In this document: one piece after another, positions 50,528-58,272 of the stretch
Numbering within the stretch: position 1 is the stretch's first letter
Layout: every line of letters starts with the position of its first letter
Origin: Bdellovibrio sp. UBA4095
Lineage (GTDB): Bacteria > Bdellovibrionota > Bdellovibrionia > Bdellovibrionales > Bdellovibrionaceae
NCBI GenBank assembly: GCA_002381805.1
Contig: DFXZ01000004.1
Location: forward strand, 62,001-126,000
Direction: 5' to 3'
Length of the DNA stretch: 64,000 nucleotides
Notes under the pieces: model-generated
Database searches by the model: none
Told to the model about the DNA's origin: nothing
Seen by the model: only the letters and a program-made list of their open reading frames with translations
Position numbers and translations under genes: made by a program

Positions 50528-51740
50528 ATTTCAGGGGAAAAATCTTTAATTCTCTGATATCTGCGATTCCAAAGAGACACATAAAAAGGCGCTCGACTCC
50601 CAAGGCTATTCCGCCAGACGGAGGCATCCCCGCGTCCAGACAATCAAAAAACTCCTGATCCAGTCCAATCTCTTCTTTTTGCATTCTGGTTTTTTTATCT
50701 AGATCTTCTATCGAACGCAGTCGCTGAATTTCCGGATGATTTAGTTCGTGAAAGGCATTGGCTAACTCATAACCTTGCCAATAAACTTCAAAGCGATCTC
50801 CCCAGCCATCCTTCGTCAATCGCGCCAAGGCCGCTTGATAGGGAGGATATTTTTCGACAAAAATTAAATCCTGACTCTCCAGACGACTTTCGATTTTCTC
50901 CATAAAAATTAAAAAGAAAAGATCATCTATGGACTCTGCACTATGAACATCCACCTGCAGTCGCGCTGCCAGTGCATTTAGCTCCTCGGCCGTTGTTAGT
51001 GGAGTTAAATCGAAGTCGCAATACTTTTTAAATAAGTCGGCCACCGAATAGCTTAGAACCTGCCTTGGAGCAGTCAGCGAAAACCTATGAGCTAAAAAAC
51101 TTACTAGGTTAACCACATCGTCTTTTATTTCGGAAAGGTTGCTGTAAGCACGATACCACTCGAGCATCATGAATTCAGGCTGATGCCTTTGAGTTATTTC
51201 ACCATTGCGAAAGCAGTTTGCCAGCTCAAAAATCTTGTCAGCCCCCAAGGCCAGGGCTTTCTTAAGATGAAGTTCAGGACTGGTCGGCAGGAAGAGCTTT
51301 CTTTTTCTAGAGCCTATTTGCAGCTCTGTACTAAACACATCCAAAGTCGGCTCGGTCCCAGGGCAAGGAACTAGTACCGGCGTGCGAACTTCTAAAAACT
51401 CTCGCTCCTTAAAAAAATCACGAATGAAGCCGAGATAAAGATTCCATTTTTTCAGTAACGCCGGAGAAAAAGATCGGTTCGGAAGGGATTTGAGCTGTGG
51501 CGCCAACAGAATGATCTCAGATTGTGAAACCACGGCCACTAAATCACCTTCTTGTAAAAACTCAGCATTTTCCGGCATCTGAGCAAAAACACAGGTTTGA
51601 ATATTCTGATTTCTTAAGAGCTTGATTTCGTCTTGGTCTGGTGATTTTCGAATCTCAATAATCCTTCCCGCTGCTTGATAAACAGCGGGCATGGCGGGAT
51701 AGGCCTTCCAAATCTGAGTGAGGTATTCTTGTCGAGTCAA
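50526..51740 (-). CDS. EpmA-like class II lysyl-tRNA synthetase paralogue
   Basis: This 404-residue protein matches EpmA (GenX/PoxA/YjeA), the ligase that adds (R)-beta-lysine to elongation factor P. Core motifs are EVRTPVLVPCPGTEP, the class II motif 2 segment FRNGEITQRHQPEFMMLEWYR, FEVYWQGYELANAFHEL and motif 3 GIALGVERLFM. E. coli EpmA has 325 residues and no OB domain, but here about 90 extra N-terminal residues resemble an OB fold (AGRIIEIRKS...EGDLVAVVSQS). The start is a TTG with a weak site, so the extension could be longer or shorter. It follows a small secreted-protein gene by 12 bases. Confidence 0.88.
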   Translation of the reverse strand: MTRQEYLTQIWKAYPAMPAVYQAAGRIIEIRKSPDQDEIKLLRNQNIQTCVFAQMPENAEFLQEGDLVAVVSQSEIILLAPQLKSLPNRSFSPALLKKWNLYLGFIRDFFKEREFLEVRTPVLVPCPGTEPTLDVFSTELQIGSRKRKLFLPTSPELHLKKALALGADKIFELANCFRNGEITQRHQPEFMMLEWYRAYSNLSEIKDDVVNLVSFLAHRFSLTAPRQVLSYSVADLFKKYCDFDLTPLTTAEELNALAARLQVDVHSAESIDDLFFLIFMEKIESRLESQDLIFVEKYPPYQAALARLTKDGWGDRFEVYWQGYELANAFHELNHPEIQRLRSIEDLDKKTRMQKEEIGLDQEFFDCLDAGMPPSGGIALGVERLFMCLFGIADIRELKIFPLK

Positions 51741-51752
51741 AGCTCGGCCACT

Positions 51753-51980
51753 TTAACGGCAAACTCCTTGTTCGCGCAAGCTTTCGAGCTGTTTTAGGAT
51801 GGCATCCATACTATTTGCTCCAAAAAGAACATCTTCGCCCACATAAATTCGATGTTTCATCCAATAGCCTCCATAAATTCCTTCGCTCGCCAAAGCGCAG
51901 GTGGACGCTGCAGCCTCTGCTGAAACTTGAGCAGTTCCTACGAATATAAGAGCCAATAAGGTGATCCAACGAATTCTCAT
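51753..51980 (-). CDS. Small secreted protein of unknown function
   Basis: This 75-residue protein has a strong AAGGAG site 7 bases before its ATG and a clean signal peptide (cleavage after VSA near 21). The mature 54 residues contain two cysteines, at CALASEG and in the final VCR, which could form a disulfide, and a YGGYWMKHRIYVGEDVLFG core. I do not recognise the family. It lies 12 bases upstream of the EpmA-like gene on the same strand. Confidence 0.75.
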   Translation of the reverse strand: MRIRWITLLALIFVGTAQVSAEAAASTCALASEGIYGGYWMKHRIYVGEDVLFGANSMDAILKQLESLREQGVCR

Positions 51981-52172
51981 AAACTTACTCCTTACTGGAC
52001 TGGTTCTTTATGGCACCAGTCGCTTCTTGCTAAATGAGTAAAGCAAAGGTCCTGCCAGATCGATCTGTCACCACTTGCAAGGACCTAAAGAGTATAATCA
52101 CCAGTTCAGGGTTGTTTTTTACTTCTGCTTCTATTATTGGAAGTGCTGAGAAATATTAATGAAAGGGCTAAA

Positions 52173-53597
52173 ATGCTGGATCTACACAAAACCCTTAACT
52201 CATTAAAAGACCAAGCTGAATGGGTTGGTTTGCGACGAGTCAAAGAAACGACGACCTACCGAACATTCCGTGATGAAAAACCAGATCGAAACTCCATCAG
52301 TTCAGATGATGGCCTTATGATCGAAGTTTTATGTAACGGACACTTTGGCTATGCAGGAACCAGTGACCTGACCTCTTCAGGTGTACAACGAGCTTTCAAA
52401 AAGGCTCTCTTGATGGCCAAAACGGCTAGCCCTTTTGCAGCTGCAAGTTTTACGACAGAACATCGCCCCCCGCAGCAAGGTCGTTTTGAATCGCCGGCTT
52501 TGCAAAGCTTAGATACGCTCTCTGTCCGCGAAGTATCAGATATACTCTGCGAAGCAACGAAGGCCATGAACCTATCTCATAAAATGATTAGTCGCTCGGC
52601 CACGGCGATGATCATCGATACGGAATTCACATCGGTCAGCTCTTCAGGTGCTGATATTTTCCAAAAGTTCTCGATAGTTAATACAGACCTTTCTGGCACA
52701 GCAATGGAAAGTGGTGAAACACAAACCCGTTCCGAAAATGGTGGCCTCGCTCGTTGCTTTCAAATCGGCGCAGAAGTTTTTAATCGAAACGAGATATTAG
52801 ATCGCTCTCGCAAAATTGCAGAAGAAGCCTTAGAGCTACTAACAGCAGAAAACTGCCCTGACGAAACGATGGATCTTTTATTGGCTCCGGATCAGATGAA
52901 TTTGCAAGTACACGAGTCTGTCGGCCATCCCCTCGAGTACGATCGCATTCTTGGTGACGAAAGAAACTTCGCTGGTTGGAGTTTTGTCGAACCAAAAGAT
53001 TTCGGTCAACTGCGCTACGGCTCTCCACTTATGACCATCACCTTTGATCCGACAATTCCCGAGTCAGTCGCTTCCTATGCCTTTGATGATTCTGGTTGCA
53101 AGGCAACTAAAGAGTTTTTGATTAAGGACGGCATCCTGCTTCGCGGCTTAGGAGGACTTGAATCACAGTCCCGCCTGAATCTTCCCGGAGTAGCCAACTT
53201 CCGTTCGTCATCCTGGAACCGGGCCCCTATTGATCGAATGGCAAATATAAATCTCGAGCCGGGTAGTTCTCGCCTTGAGGACATGATCGCCTCTGTCGAT
53301 CGCGGTGTCTTCATGATGTCGAACAAATCATGGTCGATAGATGATTATCGCAACAAGTTTCAGTTCGGATGCGAATATGCAAAGCTGATCGAGAATGGAA
53401 AGATAACCAAGACTCTTAAAAATCCAAACTATCGTGGCACTACGATAAAGTTCTGGAACAACCTTAAAGCAGTCAGTCAGAATCGTGAAACTTTCGGAAC
53501 ACCTTATTGTGGCAAAGGCGAGCCAAGTCAGGTCATTCGCGTGGGACACACGACACCCTATTGTCTTTTTCAGAATATTGAAGTCTTCGGCGCCTAA
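52173..53597 (+). CDS. TldD-family metalloprotease subunit
   Basis: This 474-residue protein starts at the ATG of 52173, with GAAAGG upstream; the frame opens at a TTG 36 bases earlier. It has the TldD zinc motif HESVGH (H247, E248, H252), and the CENCPDETMDLLLAPDQM-type segment before it, then GDERNFAGWSF and GFNYRG-like pieces. TldD pairs with TldE/PmbA to form a protease that trims unfolded or modified peptides. The partner gene follows 18 bases downstream. Confidence 0.92.
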   Translation: MLDLHKTLNSLKDQAEWVGLRRVKETTTYRTFRDEKPDRNSISSDDGLMIEVLCNGHFGYAGTSDLTSSGVQRAFKKALLMAKTASPFAAASFTTEHRPPQQGRFESPALQSLDTLSVREVSDILCEATKAMNLSHKMISRSATAMIIDTEFTSVSSSGADIFQKFSIVNTDLSGTAMESGETQTRSENGGLARCFQIGAEVFNRNEILDRSRKIAEEALELLTAENCPDETMDLLLAPDQMNLQVHESVGHPLEYDRILGDERNFAGWSFVEPKDFGQLRYGSPLMTITFDPTIPESVASYAFDDSGCKATKEFLIKDGILLRGLGGLESQSRLNLPGVANFRSSSWNRAPIDRMANINLEPGSSRLEDMIASVDRGVFMMSNKSWSIDDYRNKFQFGCEYAKLIENGKITKTLKNPNYRGTTIKFWNNLKAVSQNRETFGTPYCGKGEPSQVIRVGHTTPYCLFQNIEVFGA

Positions 53598-53615
53598 GCG
53601 CTGAAAGGAATTTGC

Positions 53616-54953
53616 ATGAATTTTATCGAAACAATGAAGCATACATTTCACACTGTTGCGGATCACATTTTGAACCAACTGACTGATGGCGAAGATGCCA
53701 CTTTAAATCTGTATGCAGAAGAGTCACTTTTTGTTCGTTTCAATAACAATAAGGTTCGCCAGAATACTGACGTGGAGCAGAGATCACTTTCTCTGGTTTT
53801 ACAAAAAGCAGGAAAAACCGCTACCGTTGTATTTAACCTCACAGGGGATTCGCAAGAGGATCGTCACCGTGCTGATGAATGGTTGAGCTTGGCACGAAAA
53901 GAAGTTGAAGAGCTTCCTCTGGACCCTTTTCAAGTCCCGATACAAAATAATGGCACCAGCGATTTCACCGTAAAAGGCTCCCTTTTAAGTCCCGAGGATG
54001 TGATCCAGGCTATTACTGAACCGGCACAAGGGGCAGATCTCGCCGGCTTATACACTGCTGGACCGATTATTTCTGCAACGAGAAACTCAAAGGGCCAAAG
54101 TCACTGGTTCGCTACAGAGAATTTCTTTATGGATTACTCTTTGTACAATGGCCAGAAAGCCGTCAAAGGAGTGTATGCCGGGACGGAATGGAACCAGGAT
54201 GATTTCGCTGTCAACCTGGCCCAAAGCAAAAACCAATTGGCACTCATGGATCGACCCAAAAAAGTCATTGCTCCTGGCAGTTACCGGGCTTACCTGGCTC
54301 CGGCCGCTGTTGCAGAGATGGCAATGATGTTTAGCTGGGGTGCTCTTAGCTATAACAATTACAAACAAGGCGGATCTGCCCTCCAAAAGCTTGCTGACGG
54401 AGATACCACTCTGTCACCTCATCTTTCCCTTCGTGAAAACTTCTCTTTAGGACTGACTCACAGATTCAACAGCTTAGGTGAGCTATCTGCTGAACAAATT
54501 GACCTAATAAAAAATGGTCAGTTGGTAACATTCCTGATCAACAGTCGCTCTGCAAAAGAATACGGCATTGCTGGCAACGGCGCAGAGTCGAGCGAAGGTC
54601 CTCGGTCACTCGAGATCATGCCAGGAACACTTCGCAAAGAGAACATTCTGCGCGAACTCGGCACAGGCCTTTACCTGTCGAATCTGCATTATCTTAACTG
54701 GTCAGATCGCTTAAACGCCCGAATCACCGGAATGACTCGTTATGCGTGTTTTTGGGTTGAAAACGGAGAGATCGTCGCCCCAATTGCTGACCTTCGCTTT
54801 GATGAAAGTCTTTATGACTGTTTGGGTGCCAACCTTCTTGCCGTCACAGATTTTCAGGAAGTCGAACCACAGGTTTCAACCTATGAAAGCCGAGTTCTGG
54901 GCGGCAGCCGTTTACCCGGTTTTTTAATCAAAGATTTTAAATTTACGCTTTAG
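53616..54953 (+). CDS. TldE/PmbA-family partner protein
   Basis: This 445-residue protein is the second subunit of a TldD/E pair. GAAAGGAAT precedes the ATG. It resembles PmbA in fold regions (DATLNLYAEESLFVRFNNNKVRQ at the N-terminus, split over a beta-strand; AYLAPAAVAEM in the middle), and lacks the HExxxH motif, as expected for TldE. The C-terminus (SRLPGFLIKDFKF) is shorter than usual. The two genes presumably give a heterodimer. Confidence 0.88.
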   Translation: MNFIETMKHTFHTVADHILNQLTDGEDATLNLYAEESLFVRFNNNKVRQNTDVEQRSLSLVLQKAGKTATVVFNLTGDSQEDRHRADEWLSLARKEVEELPLDPFQVPIQNNGTSDFTVKGSLLSPEDVIQAITEPAQGADLAGLYTAGPIISATRNSKGQSHWFATENFFMDYSLYNGQKAVKGVYAGTEWNQDDFAVNLAQSKNQLALMDRPKKVIAPGSYRAYLAPAAVAEMAMMFSWGALSYNNYKQGGSALQKLADGDTTLSPHLSLRENFSLGLTHRFNSLGELSAEQIDLIKNGQLVTFLINSRSAKEYGIAGNGAESSEGPRSLEIMPGTLRKENILRELGTGLYLSNLHYLNWSDRLNARITGMTRYACFWVENGEIVAPIADLRFDESLYDCLGANLLAVTDFQEVEPQVSTYESRVLGGSRLPGFLIKDFKFTL

Positions 54954-54970
54954 AACGTTAAGGAGTTGCA

Positions 54971-55294
54971 ATGATTAAGTATATCGTCCACACAATGGTT
55001 CAGCATAATGTGTACTCTGAGTACGTGGAATGGCTCCAATCTGAACACGTCGCTGAGGTCTTAGCATGTCCAGGTTTTGTCTCTGCCGAAGTCTGTCTAC
55101 GCAAGGGTGGAGCTCTTGAAGCCTCCAGCCGCGAAATAAAAGTGATCTACACCCTGAAAGACGAAGACCACTTGAAGAAATATCTTACTGAGTCGGCGAT
55201 GAAGCTTCGCGAAAAGGCCATCGAAAAGTTTCCTGGACAATTTTCATCCCAAAGAGAAGTTTGGCTGGAAACCATTACTTTTGTGTCAAAATAG
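54971..55294 (+). CDS. DUF4286 family protein
   Basis: This 107-residue protein is a small ferredoxin-like fold protein of the DUF4286 family: an initial VHTMVQHNVYSEYVEWLQSEHVAEVLACPGF and a later IKVIYTLKDEDHLKKYL. Function is unknown for the family. AAGGAG precedes the ATG; it follows TldE by 17 bases and may be in the same operon. Confidence 0.82.
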   Translation: MIKYIVHTMVQHNVYSEYVEWLQSEHVAEVLACPGFVSAEVCLRKGGALEASSREIKVIYTLKDEDHLKKYLTESAMKLREKAIEKFPGQFSSQREVWLETITFVSK

Positions 55295-55358
55295 GGTTTG
55301 AGGGCTTTTATTCAAGTCTGCAACAGTGTATGTTGAGGACCTGACAAAGGAGACGTTT

Positions 55359-55856
55359 GTGGCAACAGCAGCATTCCAAAAAATCATGCAAAATCTTTCA
55401 GGTAACAAGAATATCCAGGCCTTGCTTGAGAACTTCCAAAAACTGACAGACGAAGTTAAAAAAATTGAATCGACACTAAAAGGTCGCTTTGATCAGGAAA
55501 AAGAAGAAAAGATCGAACTAGCTTGGAAGAAATACCAAGAGATCGTTAAGGCTCTAAGTTTTTCAGAGGAAAAGCTTGAGAAAGAAGTTAACAACACGAT
55601 CAGCAAAATTAAAAAGTCAGCGGATGATTTGGAAAAGAACATCCACAGCTACAAGAAGAAGGCCTTGGCGCAAAAAGATGCTTTAGAGAAAGCACTTTTT
55701 AAGTCTCAACAGAGATCTAAAAACTCCAAAAAAGCCACTTCAAAAAAGTCAGCGGCGACTTCTAAGAAGAAAGTAGCTAAGACACCTGCTACTAAAAAGA
55801 AAGCAACGAAGAAAGTTGCAGCTCGTAAGACGACTACTAAAAAGCGTCGCGCTTAA
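55359..55856 (+). CDS. Coiled-coil protein with histone H1-like basic tail, GTG start
   Basis: This 165-residue protein is read from the GTG at 55359, which has AAAGGAG 6 bases upstream; the frame opens at another GTG 33 bases earlier. Residues 1 to about 115 are charged, helical and likely coiled-coil. The last 45 residues are a Lys/Ala/Thr/Ser tail with repeated KKAT, KKSA and KKVA units ending KRRA, as in histone H1-like bacterial proteins. Such tails bind DNA without sequence preference. A nucleoid-compaction or nucleic-acid scaffold role is plausible. A terminator follows. Confidence 0.78.
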   Translation: MATAAFQKIMQNLSGNKNIQALLENFQKLTDEVKKIESTLKGRFDQEKEEKIELAWKKYQEIVKALSFSEEKLEKEVNNTISKIKKSADDLEKNIHSYKKKALAQKDALEKALFKSQQRSKNSKKATSKKSAATSKKKVAKTPATKKKATKKVAARKTTTKKRRA

Positions 55857-55880
55857 TTTTCGAAATTACCACAGACCTTT

Positions 55881-55913
55881 AAAAGCGAACGAACTCTCGT
55901 TCGCTTTTTTTTA
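55881..55913 (+). terminator. Intrinsic terminator after the H1-like gene
   Basis: AAAAGCGAACGA pairs with TCGTTCGCTTTT around a 4-base loop and a T-run follows. It ends 50 bases after the H1-like gene. Confidence 0.92.
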
Positions 55914-56001
55914 TTCCGCAATCCCATTTTCTTCCTCTGAAATTTGAAAATTGAATCCTCTAGAAAAGTCAGGGCTGCCATTAAATAAGTATCTCCCACT
56001 T

Positions 56002-56017
56002 ACTTCCAATTGGAAGT
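56002..56017. promoter_or_regulatory. Perfect 16-bp palindrome, candidate operator
   Basis: ACTTCCAATTGGAAGT is its own reverse complement over all 16 bases. It lies alone in the gap before the orphan exported-protein gene and could bind a dimeric regulator. Confidence 0.45.
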
Positions 56018-56221
56018 GATACAAAGATCGAAACAAAGACATTAGCGCGGAAACTCACTGCTATACCAACCAATTGCAGACAAAAACTTTGACGGATCAA
56101 TTCGGGACAGGCGAGTTCTCATTATGAGAATAGCCATTCATTCTGTGAGGTTATCCAGGGCAGGTGTTTGGCCTGATTTTCGCTTCATTCTATTTCAGGA
56201 GCCACAACAGGAGGCCTGAAT

Positions 56222-57397
56222 ATGAAAAACTGGATGACATCTTTTTTCTTGCTAGGTGCGCTGGCTCTAAATGTTTCTATTCACAACTCCTCGGAGCCAC
56301 GATTCGATTCAGCTGACTTTGCCACTAAGGCGCCACCCGCAGAGCCCAGCGAATCCACTGATGCGGACGCAAAAGCTGAAAAAAAAGAAGAGATCGAAAC
56401 AATCAAAGATCAGCTCCCCACAGCGGATGGCTTAATGCCCGTCACCTATCACAAAATTAGCGAAAATAAGACCATGGCCGTTGTTCCGCAAATGACTGAA
56501 AGCGGTGTCTGCGACAACTGCGACACTAAACAATACACACTCTCCATCAGTCTTGAGAAAAACAAGGACAATCTGGACGCCTTGAAGGTCGCACTCTTAC
56601 AGTCCATGGCTCAAACGAAAGAAAAATCCTATCAAAACGAACGAGAAGACCGCGACAATACTAAGCTAAAGAAGAAAAACAGATCTTTGAAAAAAGAGTC
56701 CACTTACTTTGCAGATCTTTCTGACGAATGCGCAATTTCCGAAAGTCCATTCCGTTGTGCTGTCGATGGAATGATTGAAGCAATACAGGACGGCAAAGCT
56801 TCAGAAGCCCAGATCACCAAGTTCTATTCAATGTATGTCGGTAAAAAGTTGGGAATGGAAATCGTAAATACTCAAAGTGCGGAAGCTTCGCGCTTGGCTT
56901 ATCAGTACTATCAAGAAATCCAAGAAGCTTTAGACGATCAACCTGGATTTAAAGTCTTAAGAGTGCAGCTTGCAAAAACAGCTAAGGAATCAATTGGTCA
57001 CTATGCTGACGAAGTTCAACAAAGTTATAACCGATTTAGCGAACTGAACGCCGTCAACCCGGTGGCGGCCCAGCCGTTTATGCAACAGTACATTCAGGGC
57101 CTACAAGCTCTGCCGCAACTTAAACAAAACCTTTACGATTTCCAAAAGGAAAGACTGCTTTTGGCTTATCACAACAACTTCATTACCTCGTTTGATTTCA
57201 ATAACATCCTCAATACCAACTTCATGAACCCTGCTCAGCAGATCATTTCAACAGTGTCGTCACCTTCCCAGACGTTCCAGTACCAAACACTTAATTTCAA
57301 TGGAACGCCGCTAGCAAACACGACGGTGAATCCCTACCTAACAACGCTTCCAGCGAATTCGGTGATCCCTCAATTAACACCTTCTTTGACACAATAA
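56222..57397 (+). CDS. Exported protein of unknown function with CxxC
   Basis: I do not recognise this 391-residue protein. It has a signal-type N-terminus (about 1-21, ending near VSIHNSS), then an acidic Pro/Ser/Thr/Lys linker (about 30-70), a CDNC pair near 99-102, a charged helical region with two more cysteines (DECAISESPFRCAVDG), and a long helical part. The last 70 residues are Asn/Thr/Gln/Pro-rich and probably flexible. GGAGG precedes the ATG. The next gene, also of unknown function and with a membrane anchor, starts 42 bases after its stop, so the two may act together. Confidence 0.7.
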   Translation: MKNWMTSFFLLGALALNVSIHNSSEPRFDSADFATKAPPAEPSESTDADAKAEKKEEIETIKDQLPTADGLMPVTYHKISENKTMAVVPQMTESGVCDNCDTKQYTLSISLEKNKDNLDALKVALLQSMAQTKEKSYQNEREDRDNTKLKKKNRSLKKESTYFADLSDECAISESPFRCAVDGMIEAIQDGKASEAQITKFYSMYVGKKLGMEIVNTQSAEASRLAYQYYQEIQEALDDQPGFKVLRVQLAKTAKESIGHYADEVQQSYNRFSELNAVNPVAAQPFMQQYIQGLQALPQLKQNLYDFQKERLLLAYHNNFITSFDFNNILNTNFMNPAQQIISTVSSPSQTFQYQTLNFNGTPLANTTVNPYLTTLPANSVIPQLTPSLTQ

Positions 57398-57438
57398 TGA
57401 CCTGACTTTGCAGGCCTCTTTTGATAAATTTAGGACAC

Positions 57439-58197
57439 ATGAGATTTCTGAAATTTCTTCTTAAATTCACCGGAGCTTTTGTTTTGGCAATGGGGCTTAG
57501 CCTCTTTGCTATAACAACAATGTTCACCTACTGGGGTGTTGAGGTTCTGATGAGATCCTCAAGCCCGCCTGGCGAAGTTCCGCTGCCTATTACAGTGGCT
57601 TCGCTCAACTCCCCGTTAAGCTTTTTTGACAGACTTCCTTTGGGCTCGTTAAACTACAACCTGCAGGAAGCTGGCCGCCTCATAAGTAACGGTCTCAAGG
57701 AACTTCAAGAGTTTGACCGGCTCCAGGCCGAAATCCAGTCTCGTATATCTACTAATAGCGCAATCAAACCAAATATCTGCTCTGTGGTCTGTAACTCTTC
57801 ATTTATTGATTCCGTCCGCTTAAAAGACGAAAAAGTGTCTTACTTGGGGCAATACTTCAAATCGGAGAAAATTGCGCTCCAAGATCCGCTCTTTCAATTG
57901 CGCATTCAGGAGCTCCAGGCAATCTCCCAGTTTTTGCCAGCAGACATCAGGAATCTTACCCAAGATATCGCGCAAACCCCTCAGGATGCCAGTTTCTGGA
58001 GGAAGCTGGGGTTTGCCATAAGATTAGAAGCCCTCACCCTGAAAGACCTGCCCCAGATTCAGAACAAAATCAGCCAGCTCAAAAGTGAACTGAATAAGTC
58101 TCGGCAGTACCGCGGCCTGGTTTCAAGCTGCCATAGAGGGCTTAAGGCCCCTTCGCGAATTAAAAAGGAATGCGAAGCCAATTTCGCCTCGCATTAG
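57439..58197 (+). CDS. Membrane-anchored protein of unknown function
   Basis: This 252-residue protein starts at the ATG of 57439, with AGGA upstream. One hydrophobic segment (about 9-34, TGAFVLAMGLSLFAITTMFTY) would anchor it in the inner membrane with the rest in the periplasm. The periplasmic part is helical, with four cysteines (CSVVC near 112-116 and two at SCHRGL and KECEAN near the end), which could form two disulfides. No known domain was recognised. Confidence 0.68.
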   Translation: MRFLKFLLKFTGAFVLAMGLSLFAITTMFTYWGVEVLMRSSSPPGEVPLPITVASLNSPLSFFDRLPLGSLNYNLQEAGRLISNGLKELQEFDRLQAEIQSRISTNSAIKPNICSVVCNSSFIDSVRLKDEKVSYLGQYFKSEKIALQDPLFQLRIQELQAISQFLPADIRNLTQDIAQTPQDASFWRKLGFAIRLEALTLKDLPQIQNKISQLKSELNKSRQYRGLVSSCHRGLKAPSRIKKECEANFASH

Positions 58198-58272
58198 CGA
58201 CTCCTTCTCTCTGACAGGCCTTTCCTTACCTCAGGCGCATGTGCTAGTCTTCAGGCGCTTATAGAGGTGTCT

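Larger units (their letters stand above)
55857..56221. other. Intergenic region with terminator and 16-bp palindrome
   Basis: After the terminator at 55881-55908 this gap holds no coding frame. At 56002-56017 there is a perfect 16-bp palindrome, ACTTCCAATTGGAAGT, a candidate operator about 205 bp before the next gene. GGAGG precedes the ATG at 56222. No clear -35/-10 pair was picked out. Confidence 0.5.
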
